A stretch of 64,000 nt of DNA, from the NCBI GenBank assembly GCA_022836615.1, contig MU405237.1, positions 62,001 to 126,000 of the forward strand, written 5' to 3'. The notes under the pieces are model-generated. The model was not told where the DNA came from, made no database searches, and worked only from the letters and a program-made list of their open reading frames with translations. Each line of letters begins with the position of its first letter. Position 1 is the first letter of the stretch. Positions 23,037 through 34,800 of the stretch are shown here, piece after piece. The position numbers and the translations under genes were made by a program. Source of the DNA: Annulohypoxylon bovei var. microspora (taxonomy: Eukaryota; Ascomycota; Sordariomycetes; Xylariales; Hypoxylaceae).

Positions 23037-24931
23037 ATGGACGCTGCCGGAGAAGGCCAGGCGCCTTTCTCCCCCACCGTGGCGGAACAACGTAACCTCC
23101 AGGTAGACAATGCCATTCGCGCTATCAAGGAGAAGAAGCCCTTGCCCGAGATCGACTTTAGTATTCATACTATGGAAGATGGCACTCAGGTCAACACCAT
23201 GGAACGGGTCTGCAAAGGTGAGCTCTTCTCCTGACCTCTGAACTACCTTTGAACTACCCCGCCACTCAGACGAAATGTGACTGACTGGGTATCTAGATGT
23301 TCAGGCGCCCGCCACATTCAAGCCTACCGACGAACAGTTCTTCGAGGACGAGACCCACGCTAAACCCAACATCACTTTCCTGAAACAGCACTTCTACCGA
23401 GAGGGTCGATTGACCGATGAGCAAGCCTTATGGATCATCAAGCAGGGAACCGACCTTCTACGCGCCGAACCCAATCTTCTTGAGATGGACGCTCCCATAA
23501 CTGTCTGCGGTGATGTCCATGGCCAATACTACGACCTTATGAAACTATTCGAAGTCGGCGGCGACCCCGCCGAGACTAGATATCTTTTCCTCGGCGACTA
23601 TGTGGACAGAGGCTACTTTAGTATCGAGTGTGTTCTGTACCTGTGGTGTCTAAAGATACACTATCCCAAGACCCTCTGGCTGCTGCGCGGGAACCACGAG
23701 TGTCGCCATCTGACCGACTATTTCACCTTCAAGCTTGAGTGTAAGCACAAGTACTCCGAGGCTATCTATGAAGCTTGTATGGAATCCTTCTGTTCCCTTC
23801 CGCTCGCTGCTGTTATGAACAAACAATTTCTTTGCATTCACGGAGGGCTCAGTCCCGAGTTGCACACCTTGGACGACCTGAGAAATGTAGGTCTATCTTC
23901 CTCCGTCCAGTAGGGTATTATGGACAATGCCCGATTGCTAACTCGAGGTAGATTGACCGGTTTAGAGAACCACCAACTCAAGGTCTAATGTGCGATATCC
24001 TGTGGGCTGATCCCCTAGAAGACTTTGGCCAGGAGAAGACAAGCGAGTACTTCATGCACAATCACGTCCGCGGCTGCTCGTACTTCTTCTCGTATCCTGC
24101 CGCGTGCGCTTTCCTGGAGAAGAACAACCTGCTCTCCATTATTCGGGCGCACGAAGCACAAGATGCTGGCTATCGGATGTATCGTAAGACCAGAACGACA
24201 GGGTTCCCGAGTGTCATGACAATCTTCTCTGCCCCTAACTACCTCGATGTTTATAACAACAAGGCGGCTGTTCTTAAGTATGAAAACAACGTTATGAACA
24301 TTCGACAGTTCAATTGCACGCCGCATCCGTATTGGCTTCCTAACTTCATGGACGTATTCACCTGGTCGCTACCTTTCGTTGGTGAGAAGATTACCGACAT
24401 GCTGATCGCCATCCTGCACACTTGCTCCGAGGAAGAGCTCAAGGAGGAGACCCCCATGTCGACATCCCCGGGCCCGCAATCCCCTCCACTCGGTGGGCCT
24501 CTCTCAGATCCGGATTCGATCGAGTATAAGAGGCGGGCTATCAAGAACAAGATCTTGGCAATTGGGCGACTATCGAGGGTATTTCAGGTGCTTCGAGAGG
24601 AGGCCGAGAGTGTTACCGAGCTCAAAACCGTGTCGGGCGGACGACTACCTGCAGGAACGCTTATGTTAGGCGCAGAGGGTATCAAGGATGCAATCAACAC
24701 ATTCGAGGATGCCAGGAAAGTCGACATTCAAAATGAGAGATTGCCACCCAGCCATGATGAGGTTATAAAGCACCAGGAAGAGGAACGACAGAGGGCGCTA
24801 GAACAAGCTTCCAGGGAGGCTGATAATGATAAGAAACTGCAGACGCTGTCTAGGAGGCTGAGCACGTAAGTATAGATTCCTGATTTGTGATTGCAATTTA
24901 CTAACAACGAGACAGTGATCGTAAGCGATGA
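23037..24931 (+). CDS. CNA1: Calcineurin catalytic subunit A (serine/threonine phosphatase 2B)
   Basis: Four exons (23037-23217, 23297-23886, 23952-24865, 24916-24931) give 566 residues, the usual fungal length. Phosphatase motifs: GDVHG (132-136), GDYVDRG, RGNHECR and the downstream HGG. After the catalytic core come the calcineurin-B-binding helix region, a calmodulin-binding segment around KNKILAIGRLSRVFQVLREE, and the autoinhibitory INTFEDARKVDIQNERLPP. The protein is the Ca2+/calmodulin-activated phosphatase controlling stress response, growth polarity and drug tolerance in fungi. The tiny 16-nt last exon changes the end to STDRKR; if it is not spliced, the frame would stop at once after ST, so the difference is minor. 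All phases agree. Confidence 0.96.
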
Positions 24932-25852
24932 TGCGAAGCGAATCCATCAACATAGTCGTCAAGCAATCGAGTGATTGTTAACTTGACGTTTTCGTTCATA
25001 ACGATTGCGCTAGCTAGTTGTCTTGGCCTAACAGACTAGAACATCCTGACAAGGTAATCAATACTTTGGCAATTGTTCTAGTGATATTAGTGAAGCTTTA
25101 GCTGGATTATTGTTCAGATGGCATATGATCGAGGGGCAGAATAGCTCAAGACAGATGAGTCAAGTAAAAAGCAGTTCCCGGTAGCCCATGTGGGATCGAG
25201 ATGAAGATATGCCATGGAGTTAGGAGAAGGAGTCCTAGTTGATACAAAACGAGTTAATGAAAACCAAGCCGGGCACCTTAGAATGGTGCTAGCCTTCCGA
25301 ACATCTTGCTTTGCTTTTTCTGGCGCCGTACCCTATCTTATAGTGCACCTAGGTACTTGTACTCGTCACTTGTGAGATCGCTATTTGAGCTTCCATATAG
25401 GCAATCAACGTATAGATGGTCATATCGAAATATGAGGAATCGCGCTGGTATACAAAATGATTTAAACGATTTAAATGTACCCGAGCTATACTTATAGCTT
25501 AATAGCCGTTTAATTTATTTGTTTTACCTAGGTGTTGACAAGGTATATATGGTCTTTAGGCTCTTCTGCTAACGAGCCGGTTTCCCCATTCATCGCGATG
25601 GACATCGTCGGTTGAGGAAATGCCTGTCAAAGAAGCCCTGTCCATGCAGAAACGCAAGCCTAGGTCATCGTCCCCCTCCGCCTCATTGCAGTTACCCCTT
25701 TCCCTTTTGCTAAATAAAGATTCCCTAACTGTACATACCTAATGATACGATAGCTTACCACAAAGACACTCAAAGAAACCTACTAGGTAGCCTAGCCCAA
25801 ACCAGCCCAGTGCCTCAGGTAGGTTGATAAACAGCCCCCTCCCTTCCCTACT
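24932..25852. other. Intergenic, convergent 3' ends
   Basis: 920 bp between the calcineurin stop and the cyclase stop. No gene or repeat recognised. Confidence 0.4.
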
Positions 25853-27030
25853 TCAGAAAATCGCAAGCACGTTCGGCGGACTCGCCACCCCGCCGGGCAC
25901 ATTGCACGGCTCGCTAGTCACGAAGAAGCTCCAGCGGCCCTGCTGCTTACAGTGGTCGGCCAGGGTCTCGAGGTCGAACAGCTCGCCGATGGGGCAGCCC
26001 CAGCCGGCGAGCAGGACCTCGTGCAGGGCGTAGGGGGCGTCGGGCGGCGCGGGCCAGCTCTCGAAGCTGGGCTGGTCGCCGGCCACCGCCGCGAACCGGC
26101 CCCAGAGCCACCGCAGCATCTCCGGCGACCGCTCCACCCCGCCGAAGTGGTGCGGCACCACGGCCCGGTACGAGGCGACGAGGGGTGCCGGGAGTGTGGG
26201 GAGTGTTGCTATGAAGCCCGAGCGGATAAAGAGGATGTCGCCGAATTGCGGGACGGTGTTCTGCGCGGCGAGGCACGCGAGCAGGTCTGAGAGCGGGATC
26301 GAGAGCGCTTCGAAGGAGTTGTAGGGGGGTGCGGTGGAGGCCGGCTGCGCGAGCCGCCAGCTGTGGTAGTCGACTAGGATGCCACGCCCGACGATGCCTT
26401 CGGAGGTCCATGCTGGGGGGGTGTTAGTCAGGGGCGACAAATAGGGGGAAGTGCCATATACCGTGGATTCCATTAACAGTAGACCTCTTCCCGTCGGCGC
26501 CGACGTTGTGGATGTCGTCCTGGGTGACTCCGTTGTAGAACTTCTTCTCGCGCTGGTAGGCGAAGTGGCGCAGGCCGTCCCACTGCGTCGACACCTGCGT
26601 GTTGAAGGTCCACACGTCGTCGTTGACCACGCGCGGGTCCTTGCGGATCAGCTGCTGGTGGAAGATCTGCCGCGCGAAGAAGGACTCTTTGGGCTGTGCG
26701 TCGATGGGCCAGTTGAGGGAGATCCTGAGGGATGTTAGCGTTTTCTAGATAGCTTTGAGGATAAAAGGGGGACTTGGAGATAGGGGTGGGGATAAGTGGA
26801 TGAGGAATTGCTGATGCATACCGGTGGCCGGTCCTAATCTCGCCCTTGGCTGCGGCGGCGACTCGCTCGTCGGTTAGCCGGTTTAGTGTTCCTAACTCGT
26901 CCTTATCGCCGTATAAGCCCCATGCCGAGTATGGCGGGTCCGTTTTCCGAAGGGGCAGGTCTTCGAAGTCCGGGATGCCGTTCTCGTTGAGCTTGATTCC
27001 GGGGACTGGTGGAGCCATTGTCGCGACCAT
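25853..27030 (-). CDS. Cyclase-family (kynurenine-formamidase-like fold) protein
   Basis: Three exons (27030-26822, 26724-26462, 26412-25853) give 343 residues. The N-terminal region has the fungal cyclase pattern LPLRKTDPPYSAWGLYGDKDELGTLNRL, then ISLNWPID, and STQWDGLRHFAY, which stands at the place of the metal-binding HxGTHxD motif of the cyclase superfamily (PF04199). GRGILVDYHSWR, GDILFIRSG and HHFGGVE follow. Bacterial relatives hydrolyse formylkynurenine or other cyclic amides or esters; the substrate of this fungal subgroup is unknown to me. The GC content of exons 2-3 is much higher than in the flanks. Neighbours give no pathway hint. Confidence 0.85.
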
Positions 27031-27966
27031 AAATTAATTCTTTGAATATATGAAGATTCAGGCTTTGTGATTCTTAAGTTGTGTTATGTATTTTCCAGTA
27101 TCCCGAGTACAAAGAAACACTCCGACGGTAGAACAATGGTCACTCTTTTTATAGTCATGACGAGGTGACACTATCCCCGCTCAATCTATACAAAACATTC
27201 ATCTACCTACCCCGAGGGCGATATGCATGTCTCGTTAGTGTAACGGGATCAACCTTCGTCACGCTCCCCGCACCCATCGGATGGGGCTAACCTTGCGGTT
27301 GGGGTGCACATTTGAGGGTTACCGAGATCATGGATCCGACATTGCCCCTCCGCTTCGGTTTGGAGTCGAAGGTCGCAACAATTACCATGCATTCCCACGT
27401 CGAGAGCTAGTTCGCTTGGCGGGTTAATATGTAGCGAACTTGGATGTGGAACTGGTGACGTTAACATTTGAACTTATATAGTCGTCCGAGTATAATTTGA
27501 ATTGAATGTTCTTAATCTGCATTGCCTCGGTGACTTGTTGAATAACCGTTGTATTATCAAAAGGAGATATCCCGAGTGGCTCTTGGTATTACCTAGCATC
27601 CATTTAATGCAATCGAATATAGCAATTGGGGAATTGAAGGAGGGGGATCGAGAGCCTCGGAGAACTTTTCCCTATTTAATACACCATATTAGGGGCTATA
27701 CGCATCTCATTGTAATAGTTGCAGAGACGTGTTTGCCTGAAACCGGTATTGCCAGCCCTCAATTCAGTAAATTGAGCGGTTGGGTACCTTCGTTGATATC
27801 ATAAAAAAGATAGAAAATGGTCTTCGTCCATCGATATACTGGGTTATTATAAGGTATTCGGGGTGCGAGGAATCTTTTTGATAGTTTTCCACCGGATACC
27901 GGCGGAGACATGGTCTATTTGGATATGTGGAACGACTCTCTATGGCTGTAATCATACGACTCGTTT
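27031..27966. other. Intergenic between cyclase gene and HAD gene
   Basis: 936 bp; no coding or repeat feature supported. Confidence 0.4.
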
Positions 27967-28821
27967 CTAGGGGGCAACGATACCAAATCTGTCGTAAGGG
28001 AAGTTCTCTAGGCTGGCCAACTGTTCAGCCCAGCCGTCATCAATCACCCCAAGCTGCTCGTCGTTGCCAATCGGAAGTAGCGCCTTCCTTCCGGCAAGTA
28101 TCTCCTTCTCCTTGCCCTGACACTCGGCGACCAAGTTGGGATGCGGAACCCATACGACCCTCATGCCAGCCCGCCTTCCAGCTTCAACCCCTAGTACGCT
28201 ATCTTCGAAAACCAGACACTCTTTCGGTTGGATCTTGGGAACTCCTTCAGGTAGCGATGAGTTTATGGACCGGAGAGCAAGCAAGTAGATATCAGGCGCC
28301 GGTTTGCCCCGACCGTGCTGAATTCTGGGGTCGTCTCCCAAGACTCGGTGTTCTTCCGGAATGATTTCGAGAACAGCTTTCGTCGTCGGACGTGAGGTCT
28401 TCATCTCATAGTTTCTCTTCTCGCTACTTGAAGCAAGAGCAATCTCGACTTGTAGTCCTTGCGTAGTTTTTGAACCCCTTAGATCCTTAAGGAGCTTCTC
28501 TACTCCGGGGAGAGGTTGGCATTCGGGGAAATGTATTTTATGCTGCTCGCTCTGTTCCTGCTTGTACTGTTCTCTTGAGATAGGTAGTTGAGCCCACTTA
28601 TGAAATACATCGCCATTGGACGAGCCGGGAATGCCCATGAGTTGAGCTTTGACAGACCACGGTAAATTCGGTCTTCCGTGCTTGTTCAAGACTATATTGG
28701 AGCAAAGTGTGTATAAGTCTTCTGTGTTAATGAGCAGGCCATCCATATCGAACAAACACGCTCGAATTGGAGGGAAGTCCGTAGAAGTCGGCATTAGGTC
28801 CTGATCTTGTGTAGGCGCCAT
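27967..28821 (-). CDS. HAD-superfamily hydrolase (beta-phosphoglucomutase/GS1-like phosphatase)
   Basis: Single exon, 284 residues. Motif I is FDMDGLLINTE with the nucleophile Asp25 and acid Asp27. Motif II is the Ser run in ALASSSEKRNYEMK, motif III the Lys in GRGKPAPDIYL, and motif IV FEDSVLGVEAGRRAGM. A helical cap follows motif I. This is the subclass that includes the GS1/HDHD1 pseudouridine-5'-phosphatases and 2-deoxyglucose-6-phosphatases. Cytosolic; no signal peptide. Substrate cannot be read from the sequence. The start chosen is the first ATG, a few bases after an A-rich leader. Confidence 0.9.
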   Translation of the reverse strand: MAPTQDQDLMPTSTDFPPIRACLFDMDGLLINTEDLYTLCSNIVLNKHGRPNLPWSVKAQLMGIPGSSNGDVFHKWAQLPISREQYKQEQSEQHKIHFPECQPLPGVEKLLKDLRGSKTTQGLQVEIALASSSEKRNYEMKTSRPTTKAVLEIIPEEHRVLGDDPRIQHGRGKPAPDIYLLALRSINSSLPEGVPKIQPKECLVFEDSVLGVEAGRRAGMRVVWVPHPNLVAECQGKEKEILAGRKALLPIGNDEQLGVIDDGWAEQLASLENFPYDRFGIVAP

Positions 28822-29430
28822 AATAAAAAAAACAGCAGTGCAGATAGACCAATGACCTGAAGTCTGAATATCTGGTAGGTAGCTGTACTATACTTCGTAA
28901 CTGCTAATACGTAGAATAACGAACTTCGAACTATATTGTTTTCCGTTTTCCGTTTCCCGCTATCCTGGGTATGAAACGGGGCACAAACCGGTTGCTTCCG
29001 GTGGGGGTTCGACTACTTGGCTTCCGATTTAATTGATCGAGATTCGGCCGTCGGTTGCCGTAGGAGTTTCTTTTAACAATGGCTGTTGTACCAGGTGTTA
29101 GGTTGAGGCAACGTCATTGAATACCTAATATAATGAATAGGAAAGAAATGCTAGGAGTTGGCGATGTAATTAAATACCTATTTATTATGAGTTAGACTTC
29201 GAAGACGCAATCTTGTGAACTGCGAAGACCGGCGCCCTTTTGTTACTGGACGAGCTGCAAGGAAACCCCACTCAGTGATCTGATAGCCCTGGAGCTCTTA
29301 CTTGACAACATTTGACTTTGAGACTTGTAAGATATAAAGAGTTGCCGAATTATCTTATCGTTTCCTCTTCTTCACCTTGTTCATTTCAGAGTCATTCATT
29401 CAAGAGCTGCAGATCTTTGCAGAGAACACA
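28822..29430. other. Divergent promoter region, HAD gene and 2OG oxygenase
   Basis: 609 bp between the starts at 28821 (-) and 29431 (+). No other feature seen. Confidence 0.4.
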
Positions 29431-30850
29431 ATGTCAGGGATCACAAAACTCGAACTTCGGACGGCTCTTGGCCCAGTCTATCGGGATGTACTTCCTTATC
29501 CGCCCCGAGACTGTACGGCGGATGAAATCCCAGTCATCGACCTGGCGCTGATGTTTTCCGAAGAGTTATCCGATCGTAAACGTATCGCCGCGAATCTCAA
29601 ATCAGCTGCAACTAACAATGGCTTCTTCTATATTAAGAATCATGGAATATCGGACGAGACTATTGCCCAATGCAAACAGCAAGTGTTAAACTTTATGAGG
29701 CAACCTCAGGAGAAGAAAGATCTATTGGAGTCCAGGACGCATAGCAAGTATTACAACGGATATCTCGGAAACCGGAAGGCTCAGATCTCTCGTACCGAGA
29801 CCGCCGATGTTCGAGAGTCTTTCTCATTCCGTTACTCCCCAGAGCTTGATCCGGATCATCCAATGGATATCTCTGAGCTCCCTTCGGAGGTCAAATCTTG
29901 GATTCGCGCAGAAAATTTTGTGGCGAGTAAATTTTTAATTCTGCCACAGCCCCCTTTCGAACTTGTCTTTGCACATCTCCTCTCCGACTCGTTAGAAATG
30001 GCGATTTTATAAAATAGCTCCTTTAAGTGATAATGTGCTAACTCCAAAGCTACAGTGGGAAGGCACAGCTCATCTGCCAGGTTTCAAGAGAAACTGCATT
30101 GCGTATTGGAGTAGCTGTCTTACTCTCGCTAGAAGACTGGTTAGGACGTTTGCTCTTTCGCTAGACCTAAAAGAGGATTATTGGGATGACAAAATCACGC
30201 ATCCCGGAGCCGACGGTGTCTTCAACTACTATCCACCAAGAACACCGGAGGAAGTTCAGGATAACTTTGTGAGTTTGGGAAGTCATACAGATTTGCAGCT
30301 GTTCACGCTTTTGTGGCAAGACAGCGTCGGCGGATTGCAAATACTGTCTAAGGAGGGACAGTGGCTGAGGGTGAGTTGAAATTTGCACTGACGATCAACT
30401 AATATTGACAATATGCGAAGGCGCCTCCGATTGAAGGAGCCCTTGTGGTAAATATTGGCGACTTCATGATGCGGCTCTGTAATGACATTTATAAATCGAC
30501 TGTCCACAGGGTTACAAACGAGTCCCATGTTGAACGTGTTTCCATGCCTTTCTTCTTTGGTATGCCGCCTCGTTAATTCTTCATATAGTGGCATTTCTTG
30601 CTGACGTATTAGGTCTCAATTTCAATTGCGTCGAGGGCGTTGTTCCCTCGTGTACCTCGGAATCGAACCCGGCAAAATACGAGCCCATATCTTGCGGCGA
30701 CTGTAAGCATCTAGATTCATCCCTAAATAGCTCCTTGACTAATACCCCCTAGGGTGTCAGATGAGATTTAAGATGGAGAGAAGCGACTTCTTGAAAAATG
30801 AAGAAGCAAGAAAAAAGCTGGCCCCGAGTGGTAAGGTGGTTGCCACGTAA
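29431..30850 (+). CDS. 2-oxoglutarate-Fe(II) oxygenase (isopenicillin N synthase-like)
   Basis: Five exons (29431-29919, 30056-30370, 30421-30559, 30613-30702, 30753-30850) give 376 residues. The N-terminal DIOX_N part has IPVIDLAL and NNGFFYIKNHGI. The catalytic cupin carries H240 and D242 (GSHTDLQLFTLL) and H297 (VHRVTN), and R307-V308-S309 is the 2OG-binding RxS. The C terminus YEPISCGDW...RFKMERSDF is typical. The first intron boundary is ambiguous: GT at 29920 gives ENF-WEG; a GC donor three bases later gives ENFV-WEG. Members oxidise diverse small molecules (secondary metabolites, hormones); there is no clustered partner to hint at a substrate. The start at 29431 is preferred to an upstream in-frame ATG (29377) because the family begins near there. 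Confidence 0.87.
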
Positions 30851-30918
30851 AAAGCCTCTTATTGACTCGTCCATTTCATTTCGTATGCTATTTTCAATTT
30901 CGATTCTATCTTAGAGAA

Positions 30919-31415
30919 TCATAAAACCTTCTGAATGAGTTCGAGGACGTCGAAGAATGATTCACGGTCAGGCTTTAGTGTTTTAAGACCAAGTCCGACA
31001 ACAAGAGTGCGACGCTCCTCCGAGTCTCGTCTTGCAATATGACTAGCGATTTGAACAGCGTACAGTTGCGCAAGAGATTCTCGTTCTTCTCCACCGCCAC
31101 CAAGTAGTGTTTTTGGCGTGAGATGAGACATAGGCAGTAAATTAGAATTGGCCAGAGCCATTTCTACGGAGGCAGATGATGGTGCTGAGAGTGGTACTTG
31201 GATCTTTAAGATATAATTAGATTTATAGTTTGGATCGAACAATGAGCCATGAAATGTATTACCCATTGAGATAGTCTACCTTCCTGAGATAGAGTAAGAA
31301 GTATTTTGTCCGAGAAGTGTAGGACAGAAGCTTCGGTAGGAATTCCATCAATAGGTCCAGAAGCTGCTTTTGACTTGGCCGGGAATGGCTCTTCAACTAC
31401 TCGTGAGGCATCCAT
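30919..31415 (-). CDS. Proteasome assembly chaperone 3 (PAC3/POC3-like)
   Basis: Two exons (31415-31263, 31203-30919; 59-nt intron GTAATA...TTAAAG, phase 0) give 145 residues. The beta-strand motif FSDKILLTLSQEGRLSQW joins directly to IQVPLSAPSS, which is the PAC3 pattern (PF10178). Then comes LLPMSHLTPKTLLGGGGEERESLAQLYAVQIASHIA and a C-terminal VVGLGL. PAC3-PAC4 help build the alpha ring of the 20S proteasome. The stop is only 69 bp from the 3' end of the oxygenase gene on the other strand, and the start is 440 bp from that of the helicase gene (divergent pair). Confidence 0.72.
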
Positions 31416-31854
31416 AGCTTCAGGACTTTGTAGTAGAGTATAGAGTATACAATTAAATACTTTTCTGAACTCTTAACAAGAAATAAAGTTATCTAATCCG
31501 TGGCGTTAGGTTACGATGTTGTGTAGGAGCAGGTAGCTTCAAGAAGCTGAAGAGTTGCTGTAGGGCTAGCGTAGCGGGGCTATGGGCCACAGATGGAGTG
31601 TACCTACATTGCAGGAAGGTGCGATAAGCACTGTGAGGGGTATATATTTTCTTGCTGCGACTGAAGCTGTTTTTCTTCAATACAACATGCATCTTTACCC
31701 ACATCTTTCTGCCACCACGACAAGGATTATCCCGCGCTAACTAAATTTGGTGGTCTAGAAGAAATTCTGCCGGGCGGTCAAAATTTCAATATCTTGTTCT
31801 TCCAGGACTAATATCACTTTAATTTTTCATTTTTCATCATTAACAATCGGGAAA
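31416..31854. promoter_or_regulatory. Divergent promoter between PAC3-like gene and DHR1
   Basis: 439 bp separates the two start codons, so it must hold both promoters. No specific site is called. Confidence 0.4.
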
Positions 31855-34800
31855 ATGCCCAAATTTGTACCGCGACAGAGAAAACACAGGGTCATTGCGC
31901 GTGAGAAGGCGCTGCAGAATGGCGGCAAAGATGGAAGGGCTGCATCTTCACAACTCGACAGTAATGCCCTGGAGATTCACCCAGATGCCCAGAAAGAAGC
32001 TCGTGAAACTAGGAGGGCTCAGCTGAGAGAGGAATTGAAAGGTCAAGACAAAGTGAGCGGCAAGAAGGCTAAACGACTTGAGAAGTACATCGACACCAAG
32101 TTGAAGAAGGACGAAAATCGAGTTCTCTTAGCTGAGTTGGCTAAGAATAAGATTGATACGAGCTTGTTCTCAAGTAGTCGAAGTCTCGGCCAGGGGAAAG
32201 AGACGAAGCGCCAGGCACTCAGTCGCGCTTTAAGGGAAAGACAAGCTGGCATCAATCGGGGCGATGACGATATCCTTTTCGAAGCAAGGGATACCCCGGC
32301 GAGTGATGAGTCTGATGATGATGATGGCGAGGTGTATGCGAGGGCTAGCCGCTTTAAGGGACGAAATGGCAGGCTTTCGCAAAATACTGCGTTGACGACG
32401 AACGGTTTCAGTGCAAGCGATGCTAACAATGCGCCATCGGAGAAACCTGCGGTATCAGTAGGATCCGGACTAAAACGCCCCTTAGAGTTGGATGATGAGG
32501 GGCGACCAGTCATACAAAAGCGGCAGAAGCGTGGTGGCGTAAAGTCAAGAATACCGAAACCGCAATTTATGCAACCCGAATCGATCCCTGACGCATCGGA
32601 TGGTGATAGCGATGGCGACGAGTGGAATGGTTTTGGCTCCGATGCCTCCGCCCACGAATCAGCTGGTTCTCAGGATTTATCGGAGGATGACTCTGAAGAT
32701 AAGTCTTCTGGTCAAGAATCTAGTAGCGACGAAGAATCATCCGAAGAAGAGGATTATTCAAAGAAGAAGGGGAGATCATCAGCTTTCAAAGCGTGGGCTC
32801 ATGGGCAACGAAATGCGGCTCTTGGTTATCAACCCCTGGACAGTAGTAATTCGGTTCTAAATATCCCAATTCCCGAAAATTTCCAACCACGCCCGCTAGA
32901 ACAGGATCCATTACCCCTTGAATTACTTCCAACAAAGGATACTAGCAGAAAAGCTTTCAGTGTCTCAGTTCAGAGGACACCTGAAATCCAGGAGGCACGG
33001 CTCAAGTTACCGATCGTGGCTGAGGAGCAAAAGATTATGGAAGCTATTCACAACAACAATGCAGTATTAGTATGCGGTGCTACTGGATCAGGAAAAACAA
33101 CCCAAGTACCTCAATTTTTATTTGAGGCCGGATATGGATCTCCCGACTCTCCCACGCCCGGCATGATTGGAGTGACACAACCACGAAAAGTTGCTGCGGT
33201 TAGCATGTCGAAACGAGTGGGACAAGAACTTGGCGATCGATCAGAAACTGTTGCGTACCAGATCAGGTTCGAGGGCACAGTAGATGAAAAGACGGCTGTG
33301 AAGTTTATGACAGACGGTGTGCTACTTCGTGAAGTGTCTAATGACATTTCTCTTCGCAAGTACTCCGCCATCATCATTGACGAAGCTCATGAGAGGAGTG
33401 TCAACACAGACATTCTCATCGGAATGCTTAGTCGGGTAGTTAAACTACGAGAGGAGATGTCACAAGAAGATCCGAAATTGTCCCCCCTGAAGTTAATTAT
33501 TATGTCAGCAACTTTACGAGTAGACGACTTCATAAAAAACAAAACACTATTCCCAATACCGCCACCGGTTCTTAACGTCGAGGGTCGCCAACATCCGGTA
33601 ACTATGCACTTCTCCAGACAGACTCGTCATGACTACGTCGACGAGGCTTTCAAGAAGATAATGCGAGGACACCGTAAACTCCCACCTGGCAGTTTCCTTG
33701 TATTCCTTACCGGACACGATGAAATACAGAGGCTGAGCAAGAAGCTCAAGACCGCAACTGGTGCTCTGAACCCTATTGCCTACCCTAAGGTTCGAATATC
33801 CGCCAACGACGCACCCTTGGAAGTTGAAGATATAGATTTCGGCGAAACTAATGAAATTCCAAATGATGATGACGGTCTACCATTTGTTGATGACTATGAG
33901 GAGGATGACGAATCTGATGCCGAATTCGATGTTTCAGACGAAGTTGGATCGGGACCTTTGAAAATGCATATCCTACCTCTGTACTCACTCCTACCAACAA
34001 GAGAGCAGATGCGTGTATTTGACGATCCACCAGAAGGCTCGCGGGCGATCATACTTGCAACAAACATCGCGGAGACTAGTTTGACTATACCTGGTATCCG
34101 TTACGTTTTTGATAGTGGACGGTCAAAGGAACGAAAGTATGATAGGGACACTGGAGTGCAAAGCTATGAGATTGGTTGGATCAGCAAAGCTAGCGCGAAC
34201 CAGCGAGCTGGACGTGCTGGCCGAACTGGACCAGGCCATTGCTATAGACTCTATTCCTCTGCGGTATTTGAACGGGACTTCTCTGAGTTCGCTGAACCTG
34301 AACTATTGAGAATGCCCATCGAAGGCGTGGTGCTGCAGCTCAAGGCAATGCGGCTACAGCACGTAGTCAACTTCCCCTTTCCAACACCACCGAACCGAAT
34401 GAGTCTCTCTAAAGCAGAAAAGCTACTTCAGTATCTCTCCGCGATCACCGAAACCGGTCAGGCGACTCAGATCGGTTCAACAATGGCCAAGTTCCCGTTA
34501 CCACCTCGCTTCGCACGGATTCTTCTAATTGGACATCTGCATGAGTGTCTTCCCTACACCGTCGCCCTCGTCGCGGGACTTTCCGTCTCAGAAGTGTTTA
34601 TGCCAGAGACCCAGGTGATACCAGCCATATCTACAGAAAATGAGCATGACTTCCGCACCAACGAAGACGTAGTCGCAGAGAACCAACGGACCCAATTACG
34701 GCGAAAATACAATGAAGTCCACCGCAACTTCTGCTCTCTAGACGACAGTTCCGACGCCATGAAGCTGCTCCAAGCAGTCGGGGAGTTCGCGCACTACCCG

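Noticed and set aside
25947..26411. Arg-rich frames overlapping the cyclase exon on both strands
   Set aside because: Shadow frames of a GC-rich exon; the cyclase frame has clear family motifs.
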